Assembly (NCBI GenBank): GCA_964458015.1
Contig: CAYWGR010000103.1
Span: 1-19,327, forward strand
From: CAYWGR01 sp964458015
GTDB taxonomy: Bacteria; Planctomycetota; Planctomycetia; Pirellulales; Thermoguttaceae
Direction: 5' to 3'
Length of the DNA stretch: 19,327 bases
This document shows, one piece after another, positions 1-8,220 of the stretch (its first letter is position 1; each line of letters opens with the position of its first letter). Under the pieces are notes generated by a model, which worked only from the letters and a program-made list of their open reading frames with translations, ran no database searches and was not told the DNA's origin. The translations under genes and the position numbers were made by a program.

Positions 1-87
1 TTGATTAGCAAACGCTTACACGTGAGTTTTATAAAAACGTTCGGACACTAGTGATACCAGGTTCAAAATGAAATACGACGGCGATTC

Positions 88-525
88 GTGCAAGCCGTTA
101 AGGATGGGGCTATGAAAAGCCCAACGGGTCCGCATCTGGTTATCGGCCATAGTATGGGCACAGTCATCGCGTATGACTGCCTGAAACGCGTCGCGAGTTG
201 TCCGGCAATTGATGGAATCATGACCCTCGGTAGCCCTCTCGGGTTGAAGGAAGTACAAGAACATCTAACGCCTGAGTGGACTCGTGAAAACGGATATCCG
301 ACCGAAAAAGTCCATGGTAATTGGTGGAATATCTATGATAGGCTGGATGTTGTCTGCGGTTTCGATCCCAAACTTGGAAATGATTTTTTGGAGTCCGGCC
401 ACCCCAAGGTTCGGGACATCTATCAGAAGAATGACGGTTGGTGGAGGCATCACATCGCAAAATACTTTGTCGAGGAACCCTTGCGAAATGCCCTGAAAAA
501 CCTACTCGGGCTACAGGAAAAGTAA
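88..525 (+). pseudogene. alpha/beta-hydrolase, C-terminal part only
   Basis: The reading frame starts at a GTG and gives 145 residues. A nucleophile elbow GHSMG is visible at residues 20-24 (Ser22), followed by a strand with a GSP motif. Candidate acid residues lie in 'YDRLDVV' and 'CGFDP', and a candidate catalytic His in 'WWRHHIA'. These features fit an alpha/beta-hydrolase of the lipase or esterase kind. In this fold about 80-120 residues, carrying the oxyanion-hole HG motif, normally precede the nucleophile elbow. Here only about 20 residues do, and two in-frame stops (49-54) lie just upstream. I therefore read it as a 5'-truncated remnant, or a gene frameshifted near position 50-85. The substrate cannot be inferred. 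A short functional variant starting at GTG 88 or ATG 112 cannot be excluded, but no good ribosome binding site supports either. Confidence 0.55.
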
Positions 526-528
526 TTT

Positions 529-557
529 TTCACGATACATCATCGGAATGCTAGAAT
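529..557 (+). promoter_or_regulatory. candidate sigma-70-type promoter for pilT
   Basis: An extended -10 element, TGCTAGAAT, lies at 549-557. It is preceded by TTCACG at 529-534 with a 17-base spacer. It sits directly before the PilT-type gene, so the 5' leader would be only about ten bases. That agrees with the absence of a clear Shine-Dalgarno sequence before ATG 573. The assignment rests on consensus resemblance only. Confidence 0.35.
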
Positions 558-572
558 TGTGAACCGGATCCG

Positions 573-1664
573 ATGATGAATACAGTCGAACACGAACAAC
601 CCGTTTCCACTCTCCTTCACGATTGGCTGGCCGAGGCTGCCGAGTCGGGGGCTTCAGATTTGCATGTCGTGGCGGGCTATCCGCCGGTTTTGCGAATTCA
701 TGGAGCGTTGCGACCGCTCGAATATGACGCCGTTGACGGCGGCATTGTTCCATCGCTGCTCTTGCCGCTCTGCCCGCCCCATGCATTGGCCCGCTTCGAG
801 ACGGAGCGAAACACCGATTTCGCCTTGGAACTGTTGCTGCGCAACCGGCCGCAACGGTTGCGAGCGAACTATTTCATGAGCGGGCAACTGATGGGGGCCT
901 GCTTTCGCTTGATCCCGTCCGCAATTCCCAATTTTCGCTGGGCCGGCTTTCCCGAAGACCTTGCACATCGCCTGACGCATTTTCGGAACGGGCTTGTGCT
1001 GATTGGCGGCGCCGTTGGCTCGGGCAAGACCACCTCGCTGGCAATGCTGCTTCAATTGTTGAACCAGGAAGGCGGCTACCGCATCATCACCGTTGAAGAA
1101 CCGGTCGAATATCTGTTTCCCAAAACACCCGGCTCCGTGGTCACGCAGCGCGAAGTCGGACAGGACGTTCACACTTTCGCCGACGGTCTGAAGTATGCCT
1201 TGCGTCAGGATCCAGACATCATCCTAGTCGGTGAAATTCGTGACGGTGATACGGCCCGAATGGCCTTGAGCGCGGCCGAAACAGGCCACTTGATTTTCTC
1301 CACCTTGCACACGCGCGACGCCAAGGGAGCAATCTCCCGCTTCGCCGATCTTTTTCCGCAAAGCGACCAAAACGAAGTGCGAGCTCAACTGGCATTAAGC
1401 CTTCGTGCCGTCGTAAGCCAGCATTTGCTGCCTAGCATTCACCCGGGCGAAAAAAGAGTGCTCGCCTTGGAGTTGTTGTTCAACAATTCCGCCATCGCCG
1501 GGGCAATTCGCACAGGTAAGATCGAAGCAATCGACAATATCCTATTGACCAATCGCGCTGAAGGCATGATTACGCTGGATGAAGCAATCAAACGTCTTCT
1601 AAAGGATGGGGCAATAAGCTATGAGTCGGCCCAGCGATTTACCAGCCCGGGCACAAGGCTGTAG
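573..1664 (+). CDS. pilT: PilT-type pilus retraction ATPase
   Basis: This 363-residue protein has the full length and layout of PilT hexameric ATPases, which depolymerise type IV pili at the inner membrane. The N-terminal domain opens with the typical 'SDLH' motif (residues 28-31). Walker A is GGAVGSGKTT (145-154). The Asp-box region follows at about 172-180 (ITVEEPVEY), Walker B at 214-221 (DPDIILVGE), and the His-box 'STLHTRDA' at 243-250. The C-terminal AIR-x-GK segment (311-316) and the GMITLDEA region (331-338) are hallmarks of PilT rather than PilB or GspE. The start has two consecutive ATGs (573 and 576) and no strong ribosome binding site. It stands alone on the + strand, with no pilB, pilC or pilM-Q genes in the window, beside a Tad locus that normally uses TadA alone. 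It may serve a type IVa pilus encoded elsewhere or assist Tad retraction. Confidence 0.9.
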   Translation: MMNTVEHEQPVSTLLHDWLAEAAESGASDLHVVAGYPPVLRIHGALRPLEYDAVDGGIVPSLLLPLCPPHALARFETERNTDFALELLLRNRPQRLRANYFMSGQLMGACFRLIPSAIPNFRWAGFPEDLAHRLTHFRNGLVLIGGAVGSGKTTSLAMLLQLLNQEGGYRIITVEEPVEYLFPKTPGSVVTQREVGQDVHTFADGLKYALRQDPDIILVGEIRDGDTARMALSAAETGHLIFSTLHTRDAKGAISRFADLFPQSDQNEVRAQLALSLRAVVSQHLLPSIHPGEKRVLALELLFNNSAIAGAIRTGKIEAIDNILLTNRAEGMITLDEAIKRLLKDGAISYESAQRFTSPGTRL

Positions 1665-1763
1665 GCCCATTTCCGCAACCGCCGGCGCACCGTAAAAGCG
1701 TCTTCTCTCGACGGCACGCCCGTCGTCGCATCTTCCTTCCCCACATGTTCTTATGGCAACTGT

Positions 1764-1792
1764 TTGACAAATCATACCACTCTAATTAGGCT
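1764..1792 (+). promoter_or_regulatory. candidate promoter for the secreted protein gene
   Basis: A consensus TTGACA lies at 1764-1769. A weak TAGGCT at 1787-1792 follows after 17 bases, and an AT-rich TAATTA (1783-1788) overlaps it. The site lies in the 196-base gap between pilT and the next gene. The -35 is convincing and the -10 is poor. Confidence 0.3.
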
Positions 1793-1860
1793 GGATCTTA
1801 TACTCATCCGAAGGCGAAATACCGCGTTTTCGCCAGGCGTTCGCAACAAGATCCACAGCC

Positions 1861-2385
1861 ATGCTCCACAACGCAACGAAGTTGTTCGCCGTCGTTTTCA
1901 CATTCGCTTCTTTCTCGGCCGGAATCGTCCAGGCCAATGATGCCGTTCGCCTGGACCGCGAATCCGCCAAATCCTGGGCCATGCACCGGATTGCCGTCCT
2001 CCAGGCCGAAGCCGGCGAGTTTCAAGATGCCAAGCACACTGTTTCGCAGATCGACGACACGGTCCCTAACGGCCCTGCCGATGTGACTGCCGTGTGGTTC
2101 AACAACGGCGAGATCGTTTACCATCGTCTGCCCGCGTTTGCATCCAATCATGATTCACGGCAAGAACTGCCGCGTGTGATTCATGTCGCCCAGATTCCCG
2201 CCCACGTTCCCGCGAAAGTTCCCGAGGGTTTGCCGACTGATTACCTCGCCCCTGATCCGCAACACGGTGATCTGGTGGCCTTTAGCGACGAATGTGACTC
2301 GCAAGGCACGCGAGTCACATCGCGAACCTATGCCGACGGCCTGACGGTCATCGAAACCCCGCACGCCGGCAAAAGAGTCTTCTGA
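1861..2385 (+). CDS. secreted hypothetical protein
   Basis: I do not recognise this 174-residue protein. It begins with a clear Sec signal peptide: a positively charged start, a hydrophobic core (about residues 8-20), then VQA before Asn27 as a likely signal-peptidase I site. The mature part opens with a segment (about 35-65) whose pattern suggests a pair of amphipathic, TPR-like helices. Next comes a region with beta character ('VTAVWFNNGEIVYHRL') and a proline-rich stretch around residues 110-135. No catalytic motif stands out. The gene converges on tadC, with 23 bases between the stop codons, so it is not in that operon. No good Shine-Dalgarno sequence precedes ATG 1861, though the signal peptide supports this start. 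Function unknown; an exported planctomycete-type protein is the most that can be said. Confidence 0.65.
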   Translation: MLHNATKLFAVVFTFASFSAGIVQANDAVRLDRESAKSWAMHRIAVLQAEAGEFQDAKHTVSQIDDTVPNGPADVTAVWFNNGEIVYHRLPAFASNHDSRQELPRVIHVAQIPAHVPAKVPEGLPTDYLAPDPQHGDLVAFSDECDSQGTRVTSRTYADGLTVIETPHAGKRVF

Positions 2386-2408
2386 AATCCCAAGCGTAAC
2401 GTTCTTCG

Positions 2409-3383
2409 CTACGGTCCCATCATCGGGAACAACTCGCGCACCATCGTAATGGCCGCCGGTCCGACCAAGATCACGAAGATGCCTGGGAAAATGAAAAGCA
2501 CCAGCGGGAATATCAGCTTCACAGCCGTTTTGGCTGCTTTCTCCTCGGCCAGTTGACGGCGTCGAATACGCATGGAATCGCTCTGCGTCCGAAGCGCCTG
2601 CGCCACGCTTGAACCGAACTTGTCGGTCTGAATCAACACCGCCGCCAGCGCGCGGAGATCCGACACGCCCGTCCTCGCGCCAAGCTCATGCAGCACTTCC
2701 ACGCGAGGTCGTCCCATCTGTAATTGAAAATTCGCAATTGCAAATTCCTCGGCCAAAATCCGATACGTCTTCTTCATTTCTTCCGAAACCTTGCGCATCG
2801 CCTGATCGAGCCCAAGCCCTGCTTCCACGCAAACGACCATCAAATCCAGCGCATCGGGCAAGGCAAGGAAAATAGCCTGCTTATGATTCCCACCGATGAT
2901 TCCCACAATGAAGTCGGGCAAGTAAAATAAGATGCCCGCCAGGGCGACCGTCCATATCATCGAGCTTTGATTGATCCCGCGCAACGAAGTGATCGCCCCG
3001 CCGCCCAAAAAGAGCCCCGTTATCAAACCGGCGAACTTAAGGCCTAGAAAAATGCTTGTCGCCGATTCACCGCGGAATCCAGCATAGGCTAATTTCGCCT
3101 TAAGACGCCCCATCTCCGCTTCCGTCTTTGGTTGCAACGGCTTCGACAACGCCGGACTCGCCCTCTCCAGCATCTTGGTCATGGCATCCGACTTTTTCAG
3201 CGCGCTTTCGCCTGCTACATCTCGGCGTTTGCGAGGTTCCTTGAGCTCGTCCAAACGTTCAACAGCCCGAGGCTTTCCCGACGCCACATAATCGAGCAGC
3301 CACCATGCGAAAGCGGCAAAGGCGCCGAACAACGCCCAGGGAACCATGCTTTCGAAATCAAATAATGATTGGGCGAAAATCAC
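2409..3383 (-). CDS. tadC: Tad pilus platform protein TadC
   Basis: This 324-residue integral membrane protein has a type II secretion F (T2SSF/GspF) domain in its C-terminal half (about residues 170-300), including 'ALPDALDLMVVCVEAGLGLDQAM' split by helices. Hydrophobic segments are seen near residues 10-30, 115-135, 140-160 and 295-318. In Tad systems TadB and TadC form the inner-membrane platform on which the TadA ATPase acts to polymerise Flp pilin. I name it TadC because it is the second F-domain gene after tadA, the usual order. The start is GTG at 3383, supported by AGGAGA eight bases upstream; the next Met is residue 13. It lies 46 bases downstream of tadB in the same transcript. Confidence 0.9.
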   Translation of the reverse strand: MIFAQSLFDFESMVPWALFGAFAAFAWWLLDYVASGKPRAVERLDELKEPRKRRDVAGESALKKSDAMTKMLERASPALSKPLQPKTEAEMGRLKAKLAYAGFRGESATSIFLGLKFAGLITGLFLGGGAITSLRGINQSSMIWTVALAGILFYLPDFIVGIIGGNHKQAIFLALPDALDLMVVCVEAGLGLDQAMRKVSEEMKKTYRILAEEFAIANFQLQMGRPRVEVLHELGARTGVSDLRALAAVLIQTDKFGSSVAQALRTQSDSMRIRRRQLAEEKAAKTAVKLIFPLVLFIFPGIFVILVGPAAITMVRELFPMMGP

Positions 3384-3429
3384 TGGCTATTTCTCCTACG
3401 CAACGGTCGATTGTTGCTGTCCCCGGGCG

Positions 3430-4395
3430 CTAAACCTTGATGTTGACGATTTTCCGGATCACCAAAGCTCCGATCACCTGCATTACCACCGCCACGAAAA
3501 GCATCTTTTTCCCCATCGGATCGGTAAACAACACTGAGATATAGTCCGGATTAAGCTGATAGACGGCCAAAAAAAGTACAAACGGCAAACCCAGCAAAAC
3601 AACGCCCGACATTCGGCCTTCGCCCGTAAGCGCCTGCACCTGTCCCCAAATGCGAAACCGCTCTCGAATCAAACTGCCGATCTTATCGAGAATTTCGGCC
3701 AGATCACCGCCCGTCTGTCGCTGGAGAATCACGGCCGTTGAGAAAAATTTCAAGTCCAAGTTGGGAATCCGTTCGGTCATGCCACGAAGGCTATCATCCA
3801 GCGGAACGCCCAAGTTTTGCTCTTCAAACACCCGGCCAAACTCCTTGCCGATCGGCGCCGCCATTTCCGACGACACCATATTGAATCCGAATCCGATGCT
3901 TTGGCCCGAACGTAGCGATCGCGAAAGCATTTCCAAGGCGTCGGGCAATTGCGCGGCAAACGCCTTCATCCGTCGCTTGCGGCGGAACAATATCCACATC
4001 AACGGCAGGAATCCTAATATCAGCGCGGCCATCGGAATCAGGGCGGGATGAATGCCCACCGCCGCACTGATGACCAACCCTATGCCTCCTAATCCCAAGG
4101 ACGCCAAAAGAAACTTCGTGAAATTGAGATTCACATCCGCCTGCTCGAAAAGCAATTCCACATTTCCGAAATGATCTACAAAAGCTTGCAAGATGCTTCT
4201 TCGATCATCCAGGGGCTGCGATAAAATGCTCGCTTCCTTGGCGCCATCCTTGGACGTCGGAATGCTTGTGCCCGTTAAAATATCGAGCCGATCCTCTATG
4301 CGGTTCGAGGGTTTTTCGCGCAACAGCAATGTCGCCCCGCCGACCAGAGCGGTTACTCCTATGAATGCGATTATCCCGATCAACATGGGGTCCAA
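3430..4395 (-). CDS. tadB: Tad pilus platform protein TadB
   Basis: This 321-residue protein has an N-terminal membrane helix (about 5-25), a cytoplasmic linker, two hydrophobic segments around 92-140, a T2SSF domain (about 145-265, with 'LPDALEMLSRSLRSGQSIGF' as core), and terminal membrane helices. It is the partner of TadC in the inner-membrane platform of the Flp pilus. The start is unusual: TTG at 4395. A GGAGGA Shine-Dalgarno sequence at 4408-4403, inside the last codons of tadA, is seven bases from this TTG but sixteen from the first ATG (4386), so TTG is the better start. Only three bases separate the tadA stop from it, which points to translational coupling. Confidence 0.9.
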   Translation of the reverse strand: MDPMLIGIIAFIGVTALVGGATLLLREKPSNRIEDRLDILTGTSIPTSKDGAKEASILSQPLDDRRSILQAFVDHFGNVELLFEQADVNLNFTKFLLASLGLGGIGLVISAAVGIHPALIPMAALILGFLPLMWILFRRKRRMKAFAAQLPDALEMLSRSLRSGQSIGFGFNMVSSEMAAPIGKEFGRVFEEQNLGVPLDDSLRGMTERIPNLDLKFFSTAVILQRQTGGDLAEILDKIGSLIRERFRIWGQVQALTGEGRMSGVVLLGLPFVLFLAVYQLNPDYISVLFTDPMGKKMLFVAVVMQVIGALVIRKIVNIKV

Positions 4396-4398
4396 GGC

Positions 4399-5718
4399 TT
4401 AATCCTCCATCATCACACGTTCACGGAACGCACTCGACGGCAACCGCACGCCCGCCGCTTCCAATCGCGACATGAACGACGGCCGTATGCCCGTGGCCAT
4501 GAACTTGCCGTAAGCACGGCCGGTTTCATCCACGCCTTCCTTGTCGAAACGATAGATATCCTGCATCACCACCGTATCCTGCTCCATGCCTACGATCTCG
4601 GTGATGTAAGTCACCTTGCGGGAACCGCCCTGAAGACGGCTTGCCTGCACCACCAAGTCGATGGCGCTGGCGATTTGCGTGCGCATCGCCTTCAACGGCA
4701 ACTCGAAACCGGCCATCATGATCATCGTTTCCAACCGGGCCAAGGCGTCGCGAGGGCTGTTCGCGTGCAACGTGGTCATCGAACCTTCGTGGCCCGTGTT
4801 CATGGCTTGAAGCATGTCCAGCGCTTCCGCGCCACGGCACTCGCCGATGATGATTCGTTCAGGACGCATGCGCAAGGCGTTACGCACCAAGTCGGTCGCA
4901 TTGATGGCGCCTTTGCCTTCGATGTTCGCCGGCCTTGTTTCCAACCGAACGACGTGGTCCTGCTGTAATTGCAATTCCGCCGCGTCTTCGATGGTCACGA
5001 TACGATCGGTGTTCGGAATAAAGCTAGATAATGTATTCAACAGCGTCGTTTTACCGGAACCCGTACCGCCGGAAATCAAAATGTTCAATCGCGCCTTGAT
5101 GGCCCCTTCGAGCAACATCACCATCTCCGGCGTAAACGCCCGGTAGTTCAACAAGTCTTCCAACTTCAATGGATTGGCGCCGAATCGACGTATGGAAACG
5201 CAAGCGCCATCCAAGGCCAATGGTGGAATAATCGCATTGAAACGCGAACCATCGACCATGCGGGCATCGACCATCGGACAGGTTTCGTCCACGCGACGTC
5301 CCACCTTCGAAATGATCCGGTCGATGATCTGCATCAAATGTTTGTTATCGCGGAAGACGACATTCGTCCTCTCCATCCTCCCGCGCCGCTCACAATAGAT
5401 ATTCTTGGGGCCGTTGATCAAGATATCGCTGATCGTCGGATCTTTCAGCAACATCTCCAATGGCCCCAGGCCGAAGGTTTCATCGAGTACTTCGCTCACC
5501 AATCGCTCGCGTTCGTTGCGATTCAGGAGCGTATCCTCGGTGTCGCAAAGATGCTCGACGACCAACCGAATCTCACGGCGCAGCGTATCGCCTTCCAACT
5601 CACCCACGCGGGACAAGTCCAACTTGTCCACAAGCTTACTGTGGATTCGTTGTTTCAGATCCTCGAAATCAGTTTCCTTCGAATCCGAAGGACGTGCGGG
5701 AACCGTAAGTTTCGCCAT
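4399..5718 (-). CDS. tadA: Tad pilus assembly ATPase TadA/CpaF
   Basis: This 439-residue protein is a secretion-superfamily hexameric ATPase of the CpaF/TadA type. These power Flp pilus extension and, in characterised systems, also retraction. Visible parts are an N-terminal helical domain (1-95), the CpaF core beginning 'ISDILINGP' (about 96-104), Walker A GGTGSGKTT (217-225), the acidic 'TIEDAAELQL' box (242-251), Walker B RIIIGECRG (288-296), and 'TTLHANSPRDAL' (315-326) as the His box. Length and order match the family. The ATG at 5718 follows an AAGGAGG placed about 14 bases upstream. It is the first gene of a tadA-tadB-tadC unit. The 353 bases upstream separate it from the GH127 gene on the same strand, so it could be read independently or by read-through. 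Confidence 0.95.
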   Translation of the reverse strand: MAKLTVPARPSDSKETDFEDLKQRIHSKLVDKLDLSRVGELEGDTLRREIRLVVEHLCDTEDTLLNRNERERLVSEVLDETFGLGPLEMLLKDPTISDILINGPKNIYCERRGRMERTNVVFRDNKHLMQIIDRIISKVGRRVDETCPMVDARMVDGSRFNAIIPPLALDGACVSIRRFGANPLKLEDLLNYRAFTPEMVMLLEGAIKARLNILISGGTGSGKTTLLNTLSSFIPNTDRIVTIEDAAELQLQQDHVVRLETRPANIEGKGAINATDLVRNALRMRPERIIIGECRGAEALDMLQAMNTGHEGSMTTLHANSPRDALARLETMIMMAGFELPLKAMRTQIASAIDLVVQASRLQGGSRKVTYITEIVGMEQDTVVMQDIYRFDKEGVDETGRAYGKFMATGIRPSFMSRLEAAGVRLPSSAFRERVMMED

Positions 5719-6071
5719 AATTGATGCTCGTTTGCCTCCTTCACGGAGCGCTGCTTCATCTGTCCTTGATTACATTCCCTTGCCGGTCGAGTCGAAACCC
5801 CATGCCGGCCGTTTCCTCTCCCGCGTAATGGGATGATAAAAAACGACAACCCGCGGCCGGAATGCAACAAATGCGGGCCTATCCAAAAAAAGATAGCTTA
5901 TGGCTCGGCGCAGAGTGCCAAGATCCATCGACCGGCCGTGCATGCCGGTTGTAGCGATTAGAACGATTCGATGGAATACACTCGCCCACACGCATTATTG
6001 CGTAACGGGCGATCACCGTCAGGGTGGATTAAATTGAACCTGACTGCTTCAAAGCACAGCCGGAGAGACGG
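5719..6071 (-). other. gap between GH127 gene and tadA
   Basis: No convincing gene is visible in these 353 bases. Short hairpins are present: a 6-bp stem ACCGGC/GCCGGT near 5931-5949 and ACGCA/TGCGT near 5991-6004. An AT-rich TATCAT at 5838-5833 on the minus strand could be a -10 element for tadA, but no matching -35 was found. Open frames crossing the area overlap tadA out of frame and look non-coding. No T-tract terminator was found after the hydrolase gene. Confidence 0.4.
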
Positions 6072-7907
6072 TTATTTTCCGCCAAACAGTTCATCCGGCA
6101 CAGCGCCGCTCAAATCGGGCAAACGAAAATAGACGCATTTCCCCTCGGGATCTGGAAACTCGGTCAAAAGCAGCGATAAATTGCCCGAAGACCACATATC
6201 GTATCCCGCCGTGCCGGCCTTGATGGTGCAGGATGTCCCACCGGGTCGAAACGTCTTGGAATCCTTGTCGCCCTTGATCGACGCGGGATATAGCATTGCC
6301 CCACCCACGTCGGCGGCATCCAGCTTGGCCAACGTCTCGATCCGTGCCGGGTTCAAACAATAGACCATCGGCCCTCGCATCACGGCCGCTCGTCCCGCCT
6401 GACGTTTACGTCCCAAAACGAATCGCCACGGCATCGGCAACTCCAGCGTCACACGGTCGCCGGCGTTCCATATCCGTTCTATCGAGAAAAATTCGCCCGA
6501 CACGGCCTTTTTTTCCAAAGGCTGCCCATTCACCGTCACCACGGCATTAACGCACCATCGTGGAATGCGCAATTGCAAGGCGAGCTTCGCCGGCTTCGAA
6601 GGTTGAAGCTCGATCATCACACGTCCTGACGTGGGATAATCCGTTTCCTGACGAATTTTCAACGATACATCGTTCTCCAGCTTCATCGACGCTTCCGACG
6701 CGGTATAAAGGCTTACTGCTAAACCATTGCCCGAGCGATAGTAGATCATCTCAGGCAATTCCGCGATAATACGGCGATAATTGCAGGGGCAGCAATACGT
6801 ATCCGTCGGATGATACTCGCGGCAGCCCTCCACGGGCGAGTAGTAGCGGATCCGCCTGCCGTCCGGCGATTGGGCTGCAAACAAAGCGTTGTAAATCGTG
6901 CGTTCGATCCAATCAGCGTAGCGCGGATCGCCTTCCATTTGCAACAAAGTGTTGTAGACGCGAAGCTGATATGCCGTGGCGCACGTTTCGCCCAAAGCCG
7001 TGCGACCGTCTTGATCGTCGGTCCAGATTTCCCACTGGCCCGCCCCGCCGGTAATGCTCAATCCGTCGGCCTTTGTCATAAAATCGACCGCACGCCGCGT
7101 TTGATTCAACAACTTCGCATCCGGCTCCAGGTGATAGAGTTCCAATTGAGCCAAACATCGGGCAAGATAGGCATAGACGTGCCCCTCGAGCATCTCGCGC
7201 CGCCCCACGACGATGCCCAAATCCCAGTCGGCAATGGCGCGCTGTTCCAAACAGAAATCCAAATACCGCCGATCCTTGGTCTCGCGATAGAGCGCAAGCA
7301 ATGTGCGTTCAATCCCTGTCACCGAAACATTCGTGGCGACTTGTGTTTGCTTGGCCCAATCGGCCGGCAATTTTTTCCAATTCGCAAGGATATAGTCGGC
7401 CATTTTGCAGGCCGACGCCAGCGATCGCTTCTCGCCAAAAAAATGATAGTCGCTCGTCAAGCCGTACACCATATAGCCCATCTCGTGGATATCCCATAGA
7501 TGTGCAATCCGGGCGTTCGCCGACATGATGCCGATGTAGCCGTCCGACTCCTGTGTTTTCAGCACCTCCTCGATGAGATGTTTTTTCAGAGCAATCACTT
7601 TGTCGTTTTTCGTATAGGCCGCAAACCGAACGGCCGCATCAATGAGCTTGCCCAATCCAACGTAACCGTCATTCGAGTTCTTCACGCGAAACGGCTGTAG
7701 AAAATCCTTCTCGGCATCGAGCACCAAGAGATTATTGTTGATCGTTACGTCAATTCGTCGCCCGATTTCGCCGCCCACCTTGACTTGCCCTAGATCGATG
7801 GGCGTTAAACGGTCCGCAGCCCTGGAGGACGCCGCCTCTCCGCACAAAAGACCCAATAAAGCAACTGCCGACGCAACGCGGAAAAGCTCTTGTAACGCAA
7901 ATTGCAT
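6072..7907 (-). CDS. secreted GH127-type (DUF1680) glycoside hydrolase
   Basis: This 611-residue protein matches the beta-L-arabinofuranosidase/DUF1680 group, which has an (alpha/alpha)6 barrel with a zinc-bound cysteine nucleophile. The diagnostic motifs are GETCA at 306-310 (Glu307 and Cys309 as zinc ligands) and YCCPCNYRR at 371-379. By analogy with characterised GH127 enzymes, Cys372 would be the nucleophile and Cys373 a zinc ligand. Glu293, in QWEIW, is a candidate acid/base. The C-terminal third is beta-rich ('LQLRIPRWC'), as in the family. The N-terminus has a hydrophobic core (about 10-23) followed by AASSRAA, a likely Sec signal peptide, so it should act in the periplasm or outside. 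GAAGGAG lies ten bases before ATG 7907. It sits between two Tad operons but has no obvious link to them. The exact sugar cannot be told; families 127, 137, 142 and 146 share parts of this pattern. Confidence 0.88.
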   Translation of the reverse strand: MQFALQELFRVASAVALLGLLCGEAASSRAADRLTPIDLGQVKVGGEIGRRIDVTINNNLLVLDAEKDFLQPFRVKNSNDGYVGLGKLIDAAVRFAAYTKNDKVIALKKHLIEEVLKTQESDGYIGIMSANARIAHLWDIHEMGYMVYGLTSDYHFFGEKRSLASACKMADYILANWKKLPADWAKQTQVATNVSVTGIERTLLALYRETKDRRYLDFCLEQRAIADWDLGIVVGRREMLEGHVYAYLARCLAQLELYHLEPDAKLLNQTRRAVDFMTKADGLSITGGAGQWEIWTDDQDGRTALGETCATAYQLRVYNTLLQMEGDPRYADWIERTIYNALFAAQSPDGRRIRYYSPVEGCREYHPTDTYCCPCNYRRIIAELPEMIYYRSGNGLAVSLYTASEASMKLENDVSLKIRQETDYPTSGRVMIELQPSKPAKLALQLRIPRWCVNAVVTVNGQPLEKKAVSGEFFSIERIWNAGDRVTLELPMPWRFVLGRKRQAGRAAVMRGPMVYCLNPARIETLAKLDAADVGGAMLYPASIKGDKDSKTFRPGGTSCTIKAGTAGYDMWSSGNLSLLLTEFPDPEGKCVYFRLPDLSGAVPDELFGGK

Positions 7908-8220
7908 AATTCAACGACTCCTTCAAAAGGTTCGTAAAGCTACACCGGCAAAGTGCGGCCATTCTATTCCCACGACAATCAAAGTGCAAGCAATCGATCA
8001 CGTGGGGGTGTCATAATTATTTCCCAACGTGAGGCATAGCGAAGTGCAAAAGCGTCGATGCGGCGATATGTGATTTGAAGTTGAAATATGCAGGAAATAC
8101 GTGCAACCCCCACGCCCCCTCTTCAGGCGAGGCTTTGATACTTCGCCGGGAGTAACGTAAAATTGAATGGGAGAGATTATCGCCCATCATCTCTAGGCAC
8201 TTACCGAAAGGGGGCAGGCC
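7908..8220. other. divergent intergenic region, GH127 gene / tadE operon
   Basis: These 313 bases lie between two divergent units and hold no credible gene. The only open frame crossing them, on the minus strand, continues antisense into tadE and has no coding character. The region carries the hydrolase ribosome binding site at the left edge, a good + strand promoter at 8135-8163, and AAGGGGG before the tadE start. A CATAAT at 8012-8017 has no -35 partner. The segment 8121-8148 can form a short GGCGA/TCGCC hairpin that overlaps the promoter. Confidence 0.45.
8135..8163 (+). promoter_or_regulatory. sigma-70-type promoter for the tadE-tadE-tadG unit
   Basis: TTGATA (8135-8140) and TAAAAT (8158-8163) each match five of six consensus bases and are exactly 17 bases apart. 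Transcription would start near 8170 and leave a leader of about 50 bases before ATG 8221, which carries the AAGGGGG ribosome binding site. No other promoter-like pair of this quality was seen in the region. Confidence 0.55.

Noticed and set aside
654..1172. 172-codon minus-strand open frame
   Set aside because: It lies wholly antisense within pilT, whose protein is clearly conserved.
5770..5991. 73-codon minus-strand open frame in the tadA upstream gap
   Set aside because: It has no ribosome binding site, a composition unlike its neighbours, and no domain; probably chance.
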